Of a stretch of 64,000 bases of DNA, positions 34,736 to 43,594 are shown piece after piece. The notes beneath the pieces were generated by a model. That model did not search any database. It had not been told where the DNA came from and saw nothing but the letters and a program-made list of their open reading frames with translations. Source of the stretch: a bacterium (GTDB lineage Bacteria; Bacillota; Bacilli; Lactobacillales; Streptococcaceae); the NCBI GenBank assembly GCA_905221345.1, contig CAJNCW010000003.1:124001-188000 (forward strand), given 5' to 3'. A program made the position numbers and the translations under genes. Each line of letters opens with the position of its first letter. Position 1 is the stretch's first letter.

Positions 34736-36136
34736 ATGGATGCGAAATTAAAATACAAGGCAAAGAAGATTAAGATTGTCTTTTTTGATATTGATGATAC
34801 CCTGCGTACGTCAAAGACAGGTTTTATTCCAGCTACGATTCCTACTGTCTTTAAGCAGTTGCGTGAAAAAGGAATTTTAACAGGAATTGCTTCTGGGCGT
34901 GGCATTTTTGGTGTTGTTCCAGAGATTCGTGAGCTCAAGCCTGACTTTTTTGTAACCTTGAATGGTGCCTATATAGAAGATAAAAAAGGAAATGTCATTT
35001 ATCAACATCAGATTGAGAAGTCAGATGTTGAAGGGTACATTTCTTGGGCCAAGAAAGAGGGAATTGAGTATGGCTTGGTTGGAAGTCATGACGCCAAACT
35101 CTCCACGCGAGCAGAACTGATCAGTGAGGCTATTGATCCGATTTATCCGAACTTGGGTGTGGATCCGGACTTTCATAAAAAAGTAGATATTTATCAGATG
35201 TGGACCTTTGAAGATAAAGGAGATAGCTTGCACTTACCAGAGTCCTTATCAGATAAACTTCGCATGGTGCGTTGGCATGAACATTCATCTGATATCGTGC
35301 CGATTTCAGGATCCAAAGCAACTGGTGTAGCCAAGGTGGTGGAGCATTTAGGATTGAAACCAGAGAACGTCATGGTCTTTGGAGATGGTCTTAACGACTT
35401 AGAACTCTTTGATTATGCAGGGATTAGTGTCGCAATGGGAATCTCTCATGATAAAATCAAAGAAAAAGCAGATTATATTACAAAAACAGTAGAAGAAGAT
35501 GGCATTTTTGATGCCTTAGAAGGATTTGGTATGGTAGAAAAGGAATTGCATTTCCCACAAATAAACATTGAAACAGTAGAAGGTCCTCTTGCGACCATTA
35601 AGACAAATCACGGAGACTTGCGCATCAAGCTCTTCCCTGAACATGCTCCCAAAACAGTGGCTAACTTTGTTGCTCTTTCAAAAGATGGCTACTATGATGG
35701 TGTAATTTTCCACCGAATTATCAAGGACTTTATGATCCAAGGTGGAGACCCAACTGGTACTGGTATGGGGGGAGAGTCAATCTACGGCGACTCTTTTGAA
35801 GATGAATTTTCAGAAGAACTCTACAATATCCGTGGTGCCCTTTCTATGGCCAATGCTGGTCCAAATACCAATGGTAGCCAGTTCTTTATCGTTCAAAACC
35901 AACATTTGCCATATTCTAAGAAAGAAATTGCGCGTGGTGGTTGGCCTGAGCCAATCGCTGAGATTTATGCAGAACAAGGTGGAACTCCTCACCTTGACCG
36001 TCGTCACACTGTTTTTGGGCAATTGGTAGATGCAGAATCTTTTGCGGTCTTGGATGCCATTGCAGCTGTTGAGACTGGTGCAATGGACAAGCCAGTTGAA
36101 GATGTGGTAATTGAAACGATTGAGATTGAGGATTAA
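34736..36136 (+). CDS. HAD-IIB (Cof) phosphatase fused to cyclophilin-type prolyl isomerase
   Basis: 466 residues in two domains. Residues about 12-262 are a Cof-type [13 protein letters not shown] (motif 1), SGRG (motif 2), and [10 protein letters not shown] (motif 4) with a preceding Lys. Residues about 270-466 are a cyclophilin: [28 protein letters not shown] and GSQFFIV. The frame is continuous with no stop or overlap, so the fusion is real. I remember such bifunctional annotations in streptococci. The phosphatase substrate and any link to protein folding are unknown. No signal peptide, so it is cytoplasmic. Confidence 0.92.
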   Translation: MDAKLKYKAKKIKIVFFDIDDTLRTSKTGFIPATIPTVFKQLREKGILTGIASGRGIFGVVPEIRELKPDFFVTLNGAYIEDKKGNVIYQHQIEKSDVEGYISWAKKEGIEYGLVGSHDAKLSTRAELISEAIDPIYPNLGVDPDFHKKVDIYQMWTFEDKGDSLHLPESLSDKLRMVRWHEHSSDIVPISGSKATGVAKVVEHLGLKPENVMVFGDGLNDLELFDYAGISVAMGISHDKIKEKADYITKTVEEDGIFDALEGFGMVEKELHFPQINIETVEGPLATIKTNHGDLRIKLFPEHAPKTVANFVALSKDGYYDGVIFHRIIKDFMIQGGDPTGTGMGGESIYGDSFEDEFSEELYNIRGALSMANAGPNTNGSQFFIVQNQHLPYSKKEIARGGWPEPIAEIYAEQGGTPHLDRRHTVFGQLVDAESFAVLDAIAAVETGAMDKPVEDVVIETIEIED

Positions 36137-36137
36137 G

Positions 36138-36497
36138 ATGAAGATCGGTGATAAGCTAAAGGGGCGTATTACAGGAATTCAGCCTTATGGTGCCTTTGTT
36201 GAATTAGAGACAGGGGTGATTGGGTTGATTCATATTTCAGAGATTCGGACAGGATTTATCGAAAATATCTATGAAGTTTTGAAAATTGGTGAAGAAGTGC
36301 AAGTTCAGGTTGTTGATTTAGACGAATTTTCAGGTAAAGCCAGTCTTTCTATCCGCACTCTGGAGGAAGAAAAACACCAGCTACCAAGACGGAGACGTTT
36401 TTCAAATGATCGGATCAAGCATGGTTTTGCTCCACTTGGTCGAATGATGCCTGTTTGGACGCGTGAAGCCCTTAACAATCTGAAAGAGAAAAACTAG
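36138..36497 (+). CDS. cvfD: S1 domain RNA-binding regulator CvfD (YugI-like)
   Basis: 119 residues. One S1 domain (about 3-75) with GDKLKGRITGIQPYGAFVEL and LIHISEI, then a basic tail. Matches B. subtilis YugI (general stress protein 13) and pneumococcal CvfD, reported as a post-transcriptional regulator affecting cold and other stresses. The frame is open to 36111 inside the upstream gene, but ATG 36138, one base after its stop and preceded by TGAGGATTAAG, gives the right start. Confidence 0.9.
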   Translation: MKIGDKLKGRITGIQPYGAFVELETGVIGLIHISEIRTGFIENIYEVLKIGEEVQVQVVDLDEFSGKASLSIRTLEEEKHQLPRRRRFSNDRIKHGFAPLGRMMPVWTREALNNLKEKN

Positions 36498-36532
36498 TCT
36501 ATTAGATTTCGTATCTTTTATTAAAATCATAT

Positions 36533-37279
36533 ATGCAAGAACAATTATTAAAACCAGGAGAGCGCATCAATCAGCTCTTTTCGACAGATATCAAGATCAT
36601 TCAAAACAAAGAGGTGTTTAGCTATTCGGTGGATAGTGTTCTCTTATCACGCTTTCCTCGCTTCCCTAAACGGGGCTTAATTGTGGACTTTTGTGCAGGA
36701 AATGGGGCAGTAGGACTTTTTGCCAGCACGCGTACTCAGGCGCAGATATTATCTGTAGAGATTCAGGAGCGCTTGGCGGATATGGCAGAGCGTTCGGTTC
36801 AGTTGAATGGCTTGGAAGAGCAGATGCAGGTCATCTGCGATGATTTGAAAAATATGCCTGCCCACATTCAGGGAAGTAAGGTGGATATGATTTTGTGTAA
36901 TCCTCCTTATTTTAAGGTGGATCCGCATTCCAATCTCAACGAGAGTGAACACTACCTTCTGGCCAGACACGAAATTGCGACTAACCTGAAAGAAATTTGC
37001 CGTAGTGCTCAGAGTATTCTCAAGTCTAATGGTCGTTTGGCCATGGTTCATCGTCCAGATCGACTCTTGGATATCTTGGACATGTTGCAACGCCATAATT
37101 TAGCTCCCAAGCGCCTGCAGTTTGTTTATCCAAAACGGGAAAAGGAAGCTAATATGCTCTTGATTGAAGCTATCAAGGATGGCTCGACCAGTGGTTTTAA
37201 GGTTTTACCTCCTTTGATTGTCCACAATGATGATGGTTCCTACACGCCAGAAATTCAAGAGATTTACTATGGATCATAA
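36533..37279 (+). CDS. tRNA1(Val)-type adenine-N6 methyltransferase (YfiC/TrmN6-like)
   Basis: 248 residues of class I SAM fold. [13 protein letters not shown] is the SAM loop and LCNPPYFK the NPPY motif of N6-adenine methyltransferases. This COG4123 group includes E. coli YfiC, which modifies A37 of tRNA-Val; the Firmicute member's target is inferred. It lies 35 bases after cvfD with no Shine-Dalgarno. The GIY-YIG gene overlaps its end by 11 bases, a pairing common in Firmicutes. Confidence 0.9.
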   Translation: MQEQLLKPGERINQLFSTDIKIIQNKEVFSYSVDSVLLSRFPRFPKRGLIVDFCAGNGAVGLFASTRTQAQILSVEIQERLADMAERSVQLNGLEEQMQVICDDLKNMPAHIQGSKVDMILCNPPYFKVDPHSNLNESEHYLLARHEIATNLKEICRSAQSILKSNGRLAMVHRPDRLLDILDMLQRHNLAPKRLQFVYPKREKEANMLLIEAIKDGSTSGFKVLPPLIVHNDDGSYTPEIQEIYYGS

Positions 37280-37553
37280 GGCCTATATGTATGTGGTGGA
37301 GTGTCGCGACGGTTCTTACTATACGGGCTATACAACGGATGTGAAGAGGCGCCTTGCCGTTCATAATAGTGGTAAGGGAGCCAAGTATACCCGAGCTCGC
37401 TTGCCAGTCAAACTCATCTATGTTCAAGGTTTTGCCAGTAAGGAAGAAGCCATGTCTGCCGAAGCTCTCCTCAAACGTAAGAAGAGACCACAGAAAGAAC
37501 GATTTTTATCCGAAAATCAAGAGAAAAATCTAGTCAACCATATTGATATCTAA
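37269..37553 (+). CDS. GIY-YIG domain protein (YazA-like)
   Basis: 94 residues. The GIY-YIG pair is seen as [17 protein letters not shown] (so it reads MYV...YTG), followed by [18 protein letters not shown] with the catalytic Arg. It is the UPF0213/YazA single-domain group, of unknown role, with structural similarity to UvrC and SLX1 nuclease domains. ATG 37269 overlaps the methyltransferase end. MYVV at 37287 is an alternative start. Confidence 0.9.
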   Translation: MDHKAYMYVVECRDGSYYTGYTTDVKRRLAVHNSGKGAKYTRARLPVKLIYVQGFASKEEAMSAEALLKRKKRPQKERFLSENQEKNLVNHIDI

Positions 37554-37554
37554 C

Positions 37555-37582
37555 GAGGAGTCTTTTGGCTCCTCTTACTTTT
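37555..37582 (+). terminator. Terminator after the GIY-YIG gene
   Basis: GAGGAG/CTCCTC (37555-37560, 37569-37574) around TCTTTTGG, then a broken T tract. Confidence 0.65.
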
Positions 37583-37609
37583 GTCAAAAGAGGAAAAAAG
37601 TGCTAAAAT
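37581..37609 (+). promoter_or_regulatory. ppaC promoter
   Basis: TTGTCA (37581-37586), 17-base spacer, extended TGcTAAAAT (hexamer 37604-37609). Confidence 0.72.
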
Positions 37610-37638
37610 AAGATGAATAAATTAAATGAGGTATTATC

Positions 37639-38574
37639 ATGTCTAAGATTCTAGTATTTGGTCACCAAAATCCAGACTCAGATGCCATCGGGTCATCTGT
37701 AGCCTTTGCCTATCTTGCAAAAGAAGCTTATGGATTGGACACGGAAGCAGTAGCTCTCGGTACTCCAAATGAAGAAACAGCCTTTGTTTTGAACTATTTT
37801 GGTGTAGAAGCACCACGCGTCATCACATCTGCTAAAGCAGAAGGTGCAGAACAAGTCATCTTGACTGACCACAATGAATTCCAACAGTCAGTGTCAGATA
37901 TCGCTGAAGTAGAAGTTTATGGTGTTGTGGACCATCACCGTGTGGCTAACTTTGAAACTGCAAGCCCACTCTACATGCGTTTGGAGCCAGTTGGATCAGC
38001 TTCATCTATCGTTTACCGCATGTTCAAAGAACACGGTGTAGCAGTTCCTAAAGAGATCTCAGGTTTGATGCTTTCAGGTTTGATTTCAGATACCCTTCTT
38101 TTGAAATCACCAACAACACACCCATCTGATAAAGTCATTGCTCCTGAATTGGCTGACTTGGCTGGTGTGAACTTGGAAGAGTACGGTCTTGCTATGCTGA
38201 AAGCTGGTACGAACTTGGTAAGCAAATCTGCTGAAGAATTGATTGACATCGATGCTAAGACTTTTGAACTCAACGGAAATAAGGTTCGTGTTGCCCAAGT
38301 GAACACAGTTGATATTGCTGAAGTCTTGGAACGCCAAGCTGAAATCGAAGCAGCAATGCAAGCGGCTAATGCGGCAAACGGCTACTCCGACTTTGTCTTG
38401 ATGATTACAGACATCGTCAACTCAAACTCAGAAATTTTGGCTCTTGGATCAAACATGGACAAGGTCGAAGCAGCCTTCAACTTCAAACTTGAAAACAACC
38501 ACGCTTTCCTTCCAGGTGCTGTTTCACGTAAGAAACAAGTGGTGCCTCAGTTGACTGAGAGCTTTAATGCTTAA
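37639..38574 (+). CDS. ppaC: Manganese-dependent inorganic pyrophosphatase
   Basis: Hydrolyses PPi in the cytoplasm. 311 residues, family II. N-terminal [13 protein letters not shown] with the metal His and Asp, the DHH motif [10 protein letters not shown], and C-terminal [12 protein letters not shown] with the RKK substrate site. Mn2+ is the preferred metal, which ties it loosely to the Mn-export locus at 21-25 kb. GAGGTATTATC precedes the ATG. Confidence 0.97.
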   Translation: MSKILVFGHQNPDSDAIGSSVAFAYLAKEAYGLDTEAVALGTPNEETAFVLNYFGVEAPRVITSAKAEGAEQVILTDHNEFQQSVSDIAEVEVYGVVDHHRVANFETASPLYMRLEPVGSASSIVYRMFKEHGVAVPKEISGLMLSGLISDTLLLKSPTTHPSDKVIAPELADLAGVNLEEYGLAMLKAGTNLVSKSAEELIDIDAKTFELNGNKVRVAQVNTVDIAEVLERQAEIEAAMQAANAANGYSDFVLMITDIVNSNSEILALGSNMDKVEAAFNFKLENNHAFLPGAVSRKKQVVPQLTESFNA

Positions 38575-38621
38575 GATTTTGGGTGTTATTTCAAAATAGA
38601 AAACGATGTTTTTCATATAGC

Positions 38622-38647
38622 TAAAGGGGTTTCGGCTCCTTTTTTTC
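38622..38647 (+). terminator. Terminator after ppaC
   Basis: AAAGGGG (38623-38629) pairs with CTCCTTT (38636-38642) with one G-U, then T run. Confidence 0.75.
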
Positions 38648-38659
38648 TAGGAGAGAAAG

Positions 38660-39171
38660 ATGTTAGAAAATGGTGATTTGATTTTTGTGAAGGACCTTTC
38701 AGATATGGGGCAGGCCATCCAGGCTTCTACTGGACACTATAGTCATGTAGCTATCTTTTTGGACGGTTTGATCTACCATGCTAGTGGGCAAGCAGGGGTC
38801 ATCTGTCAAGAACCAGCTGAATTTTTTGAACCGACTCATCTCTATGACCTTTATGTCTATCCAGAGCTGGAAGCTGACTTGGTAAAAGAGAGAGCTAGCA
38901 AACATTTAGGTCTCCTTATAATAGCTCGTTTTATCCAGATGGGAATGGCTTTTACTGCTCCCAGTACATCGCTGAAATCCTACCGATTTTTGAGAGCGTA
39001 CCGATGAAATTTGGTGATGGGGAGCAGGAGATTAGTGATTTTTGGAGGGAATATTACAGGAAACTCGAACTTCCTGTGCCTCTGAATCAACCAGGGACAA
39101 ATCCTAGTCAACTAGCAGCATCCCCCCTTTTAGAATGTAAAGAAAGGAATCTTCATGATTCAGATTTTTAA
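38660..39171 (+). pseudogene. Frameshifted YiiX/YebB-like NlpC/P60 family hydrolase
   Basis: The first frame reads MLENGDLIFVKDLSD and keeps the His site STGHYSHVAIFLDG, up to KHLGL near 38911. After that the homologous protein continues in another frame (YNSSFYPDGNGFYCSQYIAEI and on to NLHDSDF, stop at 39171), while the original frame runs on only to 39007. One base is missing around 38911-38917. The downstream part carries the probable catalytic Cys (FYCSQ), so the product is inactive unless the shift is a sequencing error or is bypassed. AGGAGAGAAAG precedes the ATG. It overlaps the DUF1803 start by 17 bases. Confidence 0.8.
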
Positions 39172-39805
39172 TCCCTCCCGTTTGACTCGACAACCATTTT
39201 TTATAGATTTGGTTGACTATCTGGACCAGCATGACGATGTGATTCTACGAGAAATCAAGACTCAGTTTCCAGATGTGGCAGTTGATAAATTCATGGAAGA
39301 GTATATAAAGGCAGGCTTGATTCTAAGGGAAAACAAACGCTATTCCCTCAATCTACCTTTTCTAAAATCAATAGACAATCTGGTCCTTGACCAAGAAATT
39401 TTTATCAGAGAGGGCAGTTCAGTCTATCAAGCCTTACTGGAGAAGACTTTTGAGACGGAATTGCGCAATCAAACCAATGCAGCCATTCTAGTCGAAAAGA
39501 CTGACTTTGGGCGAACAAGAATGACCCTGTCTAATTATTTCTACAAGGTCAAGAATCAATATCCTTTGACAGGAAAACAGCAGGAACTCTATGCCATTTT
39601 GGGAGATGTCAATCCTGAGTATGCTCTCAAATATATGACGACTTTTTTACTGAAATTCCTCAAAAAGGACCAGCTGATGCAGAAACGCCGTGATATCTTT
39701 GTGAATAGTTTGGTCGTCTTGGGCTATATTGTTCAAAATGATCAAGGAAAATATGAGTTGGCAGTTGATTTTGACAAGGAGAAACTGATTTTCTTTAAAA
39801 AATAA
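39155..39805 (+). CDS. DUF1803-type protein
   Basis: 216 residues starting MIQIFNPSRLTRQPFF, which I associate with the streptococcal DUF1803 family. No signal peptide or membrane helix. The N-terminal half (about 18-75) looks like a winged-helix (DQHDDVILREIKTQFP and a following turn), but that is a guess. It overlaps the frameshifted hydrolase gene, AAAGGAAT lies before the ATG, and it ends at a bidirectional terminator with murE. Confidence 0.75.
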   Translation: MIQIFNPSRLTRQPFFIDLVDYLDQHDDVILREIKTQFPDVAVDKFMEEYIKAGLILRENKRYSLNLPFLKSIDNLVLDQEIFIREGSSVYQALLEKTFETELRNQTNAAILVEKTDFGRTRMTLSNYFYKVKNQYPLTGKQQELYAILGDVNPEYALKYMTTFLLKFLKKDQLMQKRRDIFVNSLVVLGYIVQNDQGKYELAVDFDKEKLIFFKK

Positions 39806-39837
39806 AACAAGGTTAGGAAAAGTTCCTAGCCTTGTTT
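39805..39837. terminator. Bidirectional terminator between DUF1803 and murE
   Basis: 15-bp stem AAACAAGGTTAGGAA/TTCCTAGCCTTGTTT with one G-U and loop AAG. A-rich sequence on the left gives the minus strand a T run. Confidence 0.9.
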
Positions 39838-39844
39838 AGCTCTA

Positions 39845-41290
39845 TTATAGATAACGTTCTGCGATGGCCGCATCACCAGGATAGTCTTCTTTCTTTCCTT
39901 GGACAATCTGGTAGCAATCAGCTCCCTTACCAGCAATAATCACGGCATCGAGTTCTTGATTTGTGATGGCCATAGCTGCCTTGATGGCTTGTTCACGATC
40001 GGCAATTTTTTCAACAGGATGACTGATGTAGTTGCTGATTTCATCTGCAATCGCTATTGGATCTTCATAGTTTGGATCATCAGCGGTGAGAAAGACTTGA
40101 ATCTCAGGGTGTTGATCGAGAAGGAGTCCAAAGTCTTTGCGACGACTTTCACCCTTGTTGCCAGTCGAACCGAGAACCAGAGCAATTTTTCCAGTTTGAT
40201 GAGTTTCAACCACATTGATGAGTTTTTTCAGACTGTCTCCATTGTGAGCATAGTCGATGAAGACCTTGGCTCCATTTTTCTGCGTGAGGACTTCCATACG
40301 TCCAGGAACTCGGGTCGCAGCGATTCCTTTTTTGATGTCCTCTAGACTGGCACCTAGACGGAGGCAGGCAAGTCCAGCAGCGACTGCATTTTCTTGATTG
40401 AAGTGGCCAATGAGTTGGATATCATAATCTCCAGCGAGTTTACCTGTAGCTGAAAAGCTAAAGGCTTTGGAATTCTTGATTTGGTTACTAGACTGGCTAC
40501 CATAAAAGTCGTGTTCTTGATCTTCCACTTGTTCTTTCAGTACAGAAAAGTGGTCCATGTCGCTATTAATGACAACTGCTCGGCTATTTTTCATCAAGAG
40601 ACGTTTGTGGTAGAAGTAATCTTCAAAACTAGGATGTTCAATTGGTCCGATATGATCAGGGCTGATATTGAGGAACACTCCTACATCAAAAGTCAGACCA
40701 TAGACGCGTTTGACCAGATAGGCTTGACTGGAGACTTCCATGATGAGATGGGTTCTACCATTCTTAACAGCTTGAGCCATCATATCAAAGAGATCAATGC
40801 TCTCAGGAGTTGTGAGGGCAGATTTAAAGAAGGTCTTACCATCTAAGGTTGTATTCATGGTAGACAGCATAGCTGGGCAATGGTTTTGAGCCAAGATGTT
40901 ATAAGTAAAATAGGCCGCTGTTGTCTTACCCTTGGTTCCAGTGAAGGCAATAATTTTGAGTTTTTCTTGTGGATTACCATAAAACTCCATAGCAATCAAA
41001 CTCATGGCTTTCTTAATATCGCTCACGACAATAACAGGAATACCGACCTCGTAGTCCTTTTCAGCTACATACCATCCGAGACCTTGTGTAATAGCAGAGG
41101 TAAGAAATTCTTTTTTAAAGGCAGCGCCTTTTGCAAAAAAAAGAGTGCCTTCTTTTACTTTTCGGCTATCGTAACTGATGCTGTCAAAAACAACTTCGCT
41201 GTAGTTGTAGTGATAATGACCTTGGTCGATAATCTCGCGGAAGAGACCATCTTTTTTTAAAATATCTAATACGGTTTCAATCTTTATCAT
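39845..41290 (-). CDS. murE: UDP-MurNAc-tripeptide synthetase, L-lysine-adding MurE
   Basis: 481 residues. ATP site GTKGKTT, the carbamoylated-Lys region of Mur ligases, [11 protein letters not shown], and the amino-acid-binding DDPNYEDP motif instead of the DNPR of meso-DAP enzymes, pointing to L-lysine as the third residue. Lysine-type wall is correct for streptococci. The ATG at 41290 lies 8 bases from a consensus -10 box with no ribosome site, so the mRNA is leaderless or nearly so. It is divergent from murJ, sharing the promoter region. Confidence 0.95.
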   Translation of the reverse strand: MIKIETVLDILKKDGLFREIIDQGHYHYNYSEVVFDSISYDSRKVKEGTLFFAKGAAFKKEFLTSAITQGLGWYVAEKDYEVGIPVIVVSDIKKAMSLIAMEFYGNPQEKLKIIAFTGTKGKTTAAYFTYNILAQNHCPAMLSTMNTTLDGKTFFKSALTTPESIDLFDMMAQAVKNGRTHLIMEVSSQAYLVKRVYGLTFDVGVFLNISPDHIGPIEHPSFEDYFYHKRLLMKNSRAVVINSDMDHFSVLKEQVEDQEHDFYGSQSSNQIKNSKAFSFSATGKLAGDYDIQLIGHFNQENAVAAGLACLRLGASLEDIKKGIAATRVPGRMEVLTQKNGAKVFIDYAHNGDSLKKLINVVETHQTGKIALVLGSTGNKGESRRKDFGLLLDQHPEIQVFLTADDPNYEDPIAIADEISNYISHPVEKIADREQAIKAAMAITNQELDAVIIAGKGADCYQIVQGKKEDYPGDAAIAERYL

Positions 41291-41297
41291 ACTTTCT

Positions 41298-41326
41298 ATT
41301 GTAAACCGAAAGTCTGAATTTTACAA
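41298..41326 (-). promoter_or_regulatory. murE promoter, leaderless geometry
   Basis: Minus strand TTGTAA (41321-41326), 17-base spacer, TACAAT (41298-41303), then seven bases to the ATG at 41290. Its -35 shares five bases with the -35 of the divergent murJ promoter. Confidence 0.65.
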
Positions 41327-41348
41327 GTAACAAGGAAAAGTTTATAAT
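41320..41348 (+). promoter_or_regulatory. murJ promoter
   Basis: TTTACA (41320-41325), 17-base spacer, TATAAT (41343-41348). The start near 41355 leaves a 40-base leader with a good ribosome site. Overlaps the murE -35. Confidence 0.7.
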
Positions 41349-41395
41349 GGAAGATGAGGAAAATTTCCTAGTTATCAAAATTGAATGAGGAAGCT

Positions 41396-43018
41396 ATGTC
41401 TAAAGAAAACAATCACCAGCAAGCCCAGATGTTGCGAGGGACTGCTTGGCTAACAGCTAGTAACTTTATTAGTCGCCTCCTTGGGGCTATCTACATTATT
41501 CCCTGGTATATCTGGATGGGGACCTATGCTGCCAAAGCAAATGGTCTCTTTACCATGGGTTATAATATTTACGCCTGGTTCTTGCTGATTTCGACAGCGG
41601 GTATCCCAGTTGCGGTCGCCAAACAAGTGGCTAAGTACAATACCATGCGAGAAGAAGAGCATAGCTTTGCCTTGATTCGGAGTTTCCTAAGCTTTATGAC
41701 GGGCTTGGGCTTAGTCTTTGCCTTGGTCTTGTATCTCTTTTCTCCCTGGTTAGCAGATTTATCAGGTGTGGGGAAAGACCTGATTCCCATCATGCAGAGT
41801 TTGGCTTGGGCGGTCTTGATTTTCCCGTCTATGAGTGTTATCCGTGGCTTTTTCCAAGGGATGAATAACCTGAAACCCTATGCTATGAGTCAAATCGCTG
41901 AGCAGGTGATCCGTGTCATCTGGATGTTGATGGCAACCTTCTTCATTATGAAGTTGGGTTCTGGTGACTACTTATCGGCCGTTACCCAATCGACTTTTGC
42001 GGCCTTTGTGGGGATGGTGGCTAGTTTTGCAGTTTTGATCTATTTCCTTGCCCAAGAAGGTTTGCTCAAGAGAGTTTTTGAAACACGAGATAAGATCAAT
42101 AGTAAGCGACTCTTGGTGGATACTATTAAGGAAGCCATTCCCTTTATCCTGACTGGATCCGCTATCCAGCTTTTCCAAATCTTGGACCAGATGACCTTCA
42201 TCAACAGTATGACTTGGTTTACCAACTATAGTAATGAAGATTTGGTTGTTATGTTCTCCTACTTCTCAGCCAATCCCAACAAAATCACCATGATTTTGAT
42301 TTCTGTCGGTGTCTCGATTGGAAGTGTTGGCTTACCACTTTTGACGGAAAATTATGTTAAAGGTGATTTGAGAGCTGCTGCTCGTCTAGTTCAAGATAGT
42401 CTAACCATGCTCTTTATGTTTCTCTTACCAGCAACAGTTGGAGTCGTCATGGTGGGTGAGCCTCTCTATACAGTTTTTTACGGTAAGCCAGATAGTTTGG
42501 CTATGGGCTTGTTTGTCTTTGCGGTCTTGCAGTCCACTATCTTAGGTTTGTATATGGTCTTGTCACCCATGCTTCAGGCCATGTTCCGCAATCGCAAGGC
42601 AGTGCTTTACTTTGTCTATGGTTCCCTTGCCAAGTTAGTCTTGCAGTTACCAGCTATTGCCATTTTCCACAGTTACGGTCCCTTGATTTCTACGACTATC
42701 GGACTTATCATTCCAAATGTTCTGATGTACCGAGATATTTGTCAGGTGACGGGTGCGCGTCGAAAGATTATCTTGAAGCGAACTATCTTAATTACCATTT
42801 TGACACTGGTCATGTTTATTCTGGTTGGTTTCCTACAGTGGATTTTAGGATTTTTCTTCCAACCAACAGGACGTTTCTGGAGTTTCTTTTATGTAGTCCT
42901 CATCGGAGGCCTCGGGGGAGGACTCTATGGTTTGATGAGTCTTGCTACCCATCTATTAGATAAGATTATTGGGCAACCTCAAGCAGATCGCTTGCGAACA
43001 AAATTTAAACGATCTTAG
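41396..43018 (+). CDS. murJ: Lipid II flippase MurJ-like (YtgP, MOP superfamily)
   Basis: 540 residues with about 14 membrane helices. N-terminal LRGTAWLTASNFISRLLGAIYIIPW and the RGFFQGMNN loop are typical of the Gram-positive YtgP/MurJ group. A streptococcal YtgP is known to replace MurJ in E. coli, so lipid II flipping is a sound call, though MOP members also move other polyprenyl-linked sugars. ATG 41396 has GAGGAAG eight bases upstream; an in-frame ATG at 41381 has none. Back to back with murE, both serve peptidoglycan. Confidence 0.9.
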   Translation: MSKENNHQQAQMLRGTAWLTASNFISRLLGAIYIIPWYIWMGTYAAKANGLFTMGYNIYAWFLLISTAGIPVAVAKQVAKYNTMREEEHSFALIRSFLSFMTGLGLVFALVLYLFSPWLADLSGVGKDLIPIMQSLAWAVLIFPSMSVIRGFFQGMNNLKPYAMSQIAEQVIRVIWMLMATFFIMKLGSGDYLSAVTQSTFAAFVGMVASFAVLIYFLAQEGLLKRVFETRDKINSKRLLVDTIKEAIPFILTGSAIQLFQILDQMTFINSMTWFTNYSNEDLVVMFSYFSANPNKITMILISVGVSIGSVGLPLLTENYVKGDLRAAARLVQDSLTMLFMFLLPATVGVVMVGEPLYTVFYGKPDSLAMGLFVFAVLQSTILGLYMVLSPMLQAMFRNRKAVLYFVYGSLAKLVLQLPAIAIFHSYGPLISTTIGLIIPNVLMYRDICQVTGARRKIILKRTILITILTLVMFILVGFLQWILGFFFQPTGRFWSFFYVVLIGGLGGGLYGLMSLATHLLDKIIGQPQADRLRTKFKRS

Positions 43019-43097
43019 TAACATAGATTTACAACTAAAAGAAATAATGGCTCTTTGTTAAGTGTCTGGATTAGCTGAAACTTATATTTCTATAAAA

Positions 43098-43132
43098 TAA
43101 AATCCCTAGAATCAATTGTTCTAGGGATTTAT
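43098..43132. terminator. Bidirectional terminator between murJ and DUF3397 gene
   Basis: AAATCCCTAGAA (43100-43111) pairs with TTCTAGGGATTT (43119-43130), loop of seven. The 81 bases between the murJ stop and the terminator hold nothing I can name. Confidence 0.87.
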
Positions 43133-43488
43133 TGGGATGTGAGCATCATTAACTCTACAATCATAGCGATATACATGACTAAAGATAGGAGAAAACCGGC
43201 TCTCCAGAAGAATTTGATAAATTTAGGGTAATAAAAACTTCGTTTTTTGACGAGGAAAAAGACTACTAGGAGGATGGCTAGGAGAGAAAGTGCAACACCA
43301 AGTCGCGGTAAAAAGTTGTGGGTAAAGGCTTTAGCAGTGATAAGATAATACTCAAATACCAAAAGTGGAAAAGCTAAATCCGCAAAGTTCAATCCTAGTT
43401 TTTTCAGTTTAAAAAGTTTTGTTACAATGATGGAGACCACGAGGGTTAATACCAACAATAAAGTAGCTGCTATTTTCATTAAAATCAT
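43129..43488 (-). CDS. DUF3397 family membrane protein
   Basis: 119 residues from ATG 43488, with four hydrophobic helices (about 4-22, 33-54, 61-78, 96-117) and a Lys-rich loop FFLVKKRSFYYPK. Recognised as DUF3397, unknown function. ATGs at 43494, 43488 and 43479 are in frame; none has a ribosome site. 43488 is the seventh base after an extended -10, so I prefer it. Confidence 0.75.
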   Translation of the reverse strand: MILMKIAATLLLVLTLVVSIIVTKLFKLKKLGLNFADLAFPLLVFEYYLITAKAFTHNFLPRLGVALSLLAILLVVFFLVKKRSFYYPKFIKFFWRAGFLLSLVMYIAMIVELMMLTSQ

Positions 43489-43494
43489 ACCCAT

Positions 43495-43503
43495 ATTGTA
43501 TCA
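43495..43503 (-). promoter_or_regulatory. DUF3397 promoter, leaderless geometry
   Basis: Minus strand extended -10 TGaTACAAT (hexamer 43495-43500), no clear -35. Transcription should start at 43488, on an ATG. Confidence 0.5.
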
Positions 43504-43558
43504 TAAAAAAACGCTAAAGGAAATGGGAAACAAGGGAATTTGTAGGAAAGTCAAGCTT

Positions 43559-43587
43559 TTGAGATTGTGGGTGTTTTTTGTTATAAT
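43559..43587 (+). promoter_or_regulatory. ytqA-like promoter, leaderless geometry
   Basis: TTGAGA (43559-43564), 17-base spacer, extended TGtTATAAT (hexamer 43582-43587). ATG 43595 is the eighth base after the -10. Confidence 0.68.
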
Positions 43588-43594
43588 GAAAGTT

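Noticed and set aside
36499..36533. TAAAAT six bases before the ATG of the tRNA methyltransferase as a ninth leaderless case
   Set aside because: No -35 and no extended TG at the right place, and cvfD is only 35 bases upstream, so simple operon read-through is as likely. Too weak to list.
43427..43594. N-terminal extension of the ytqA-like protein from 43427
   Set aside because: The added residues run through the DUF3397 promoter region and lack a ribosome site; the product without it matches the family.
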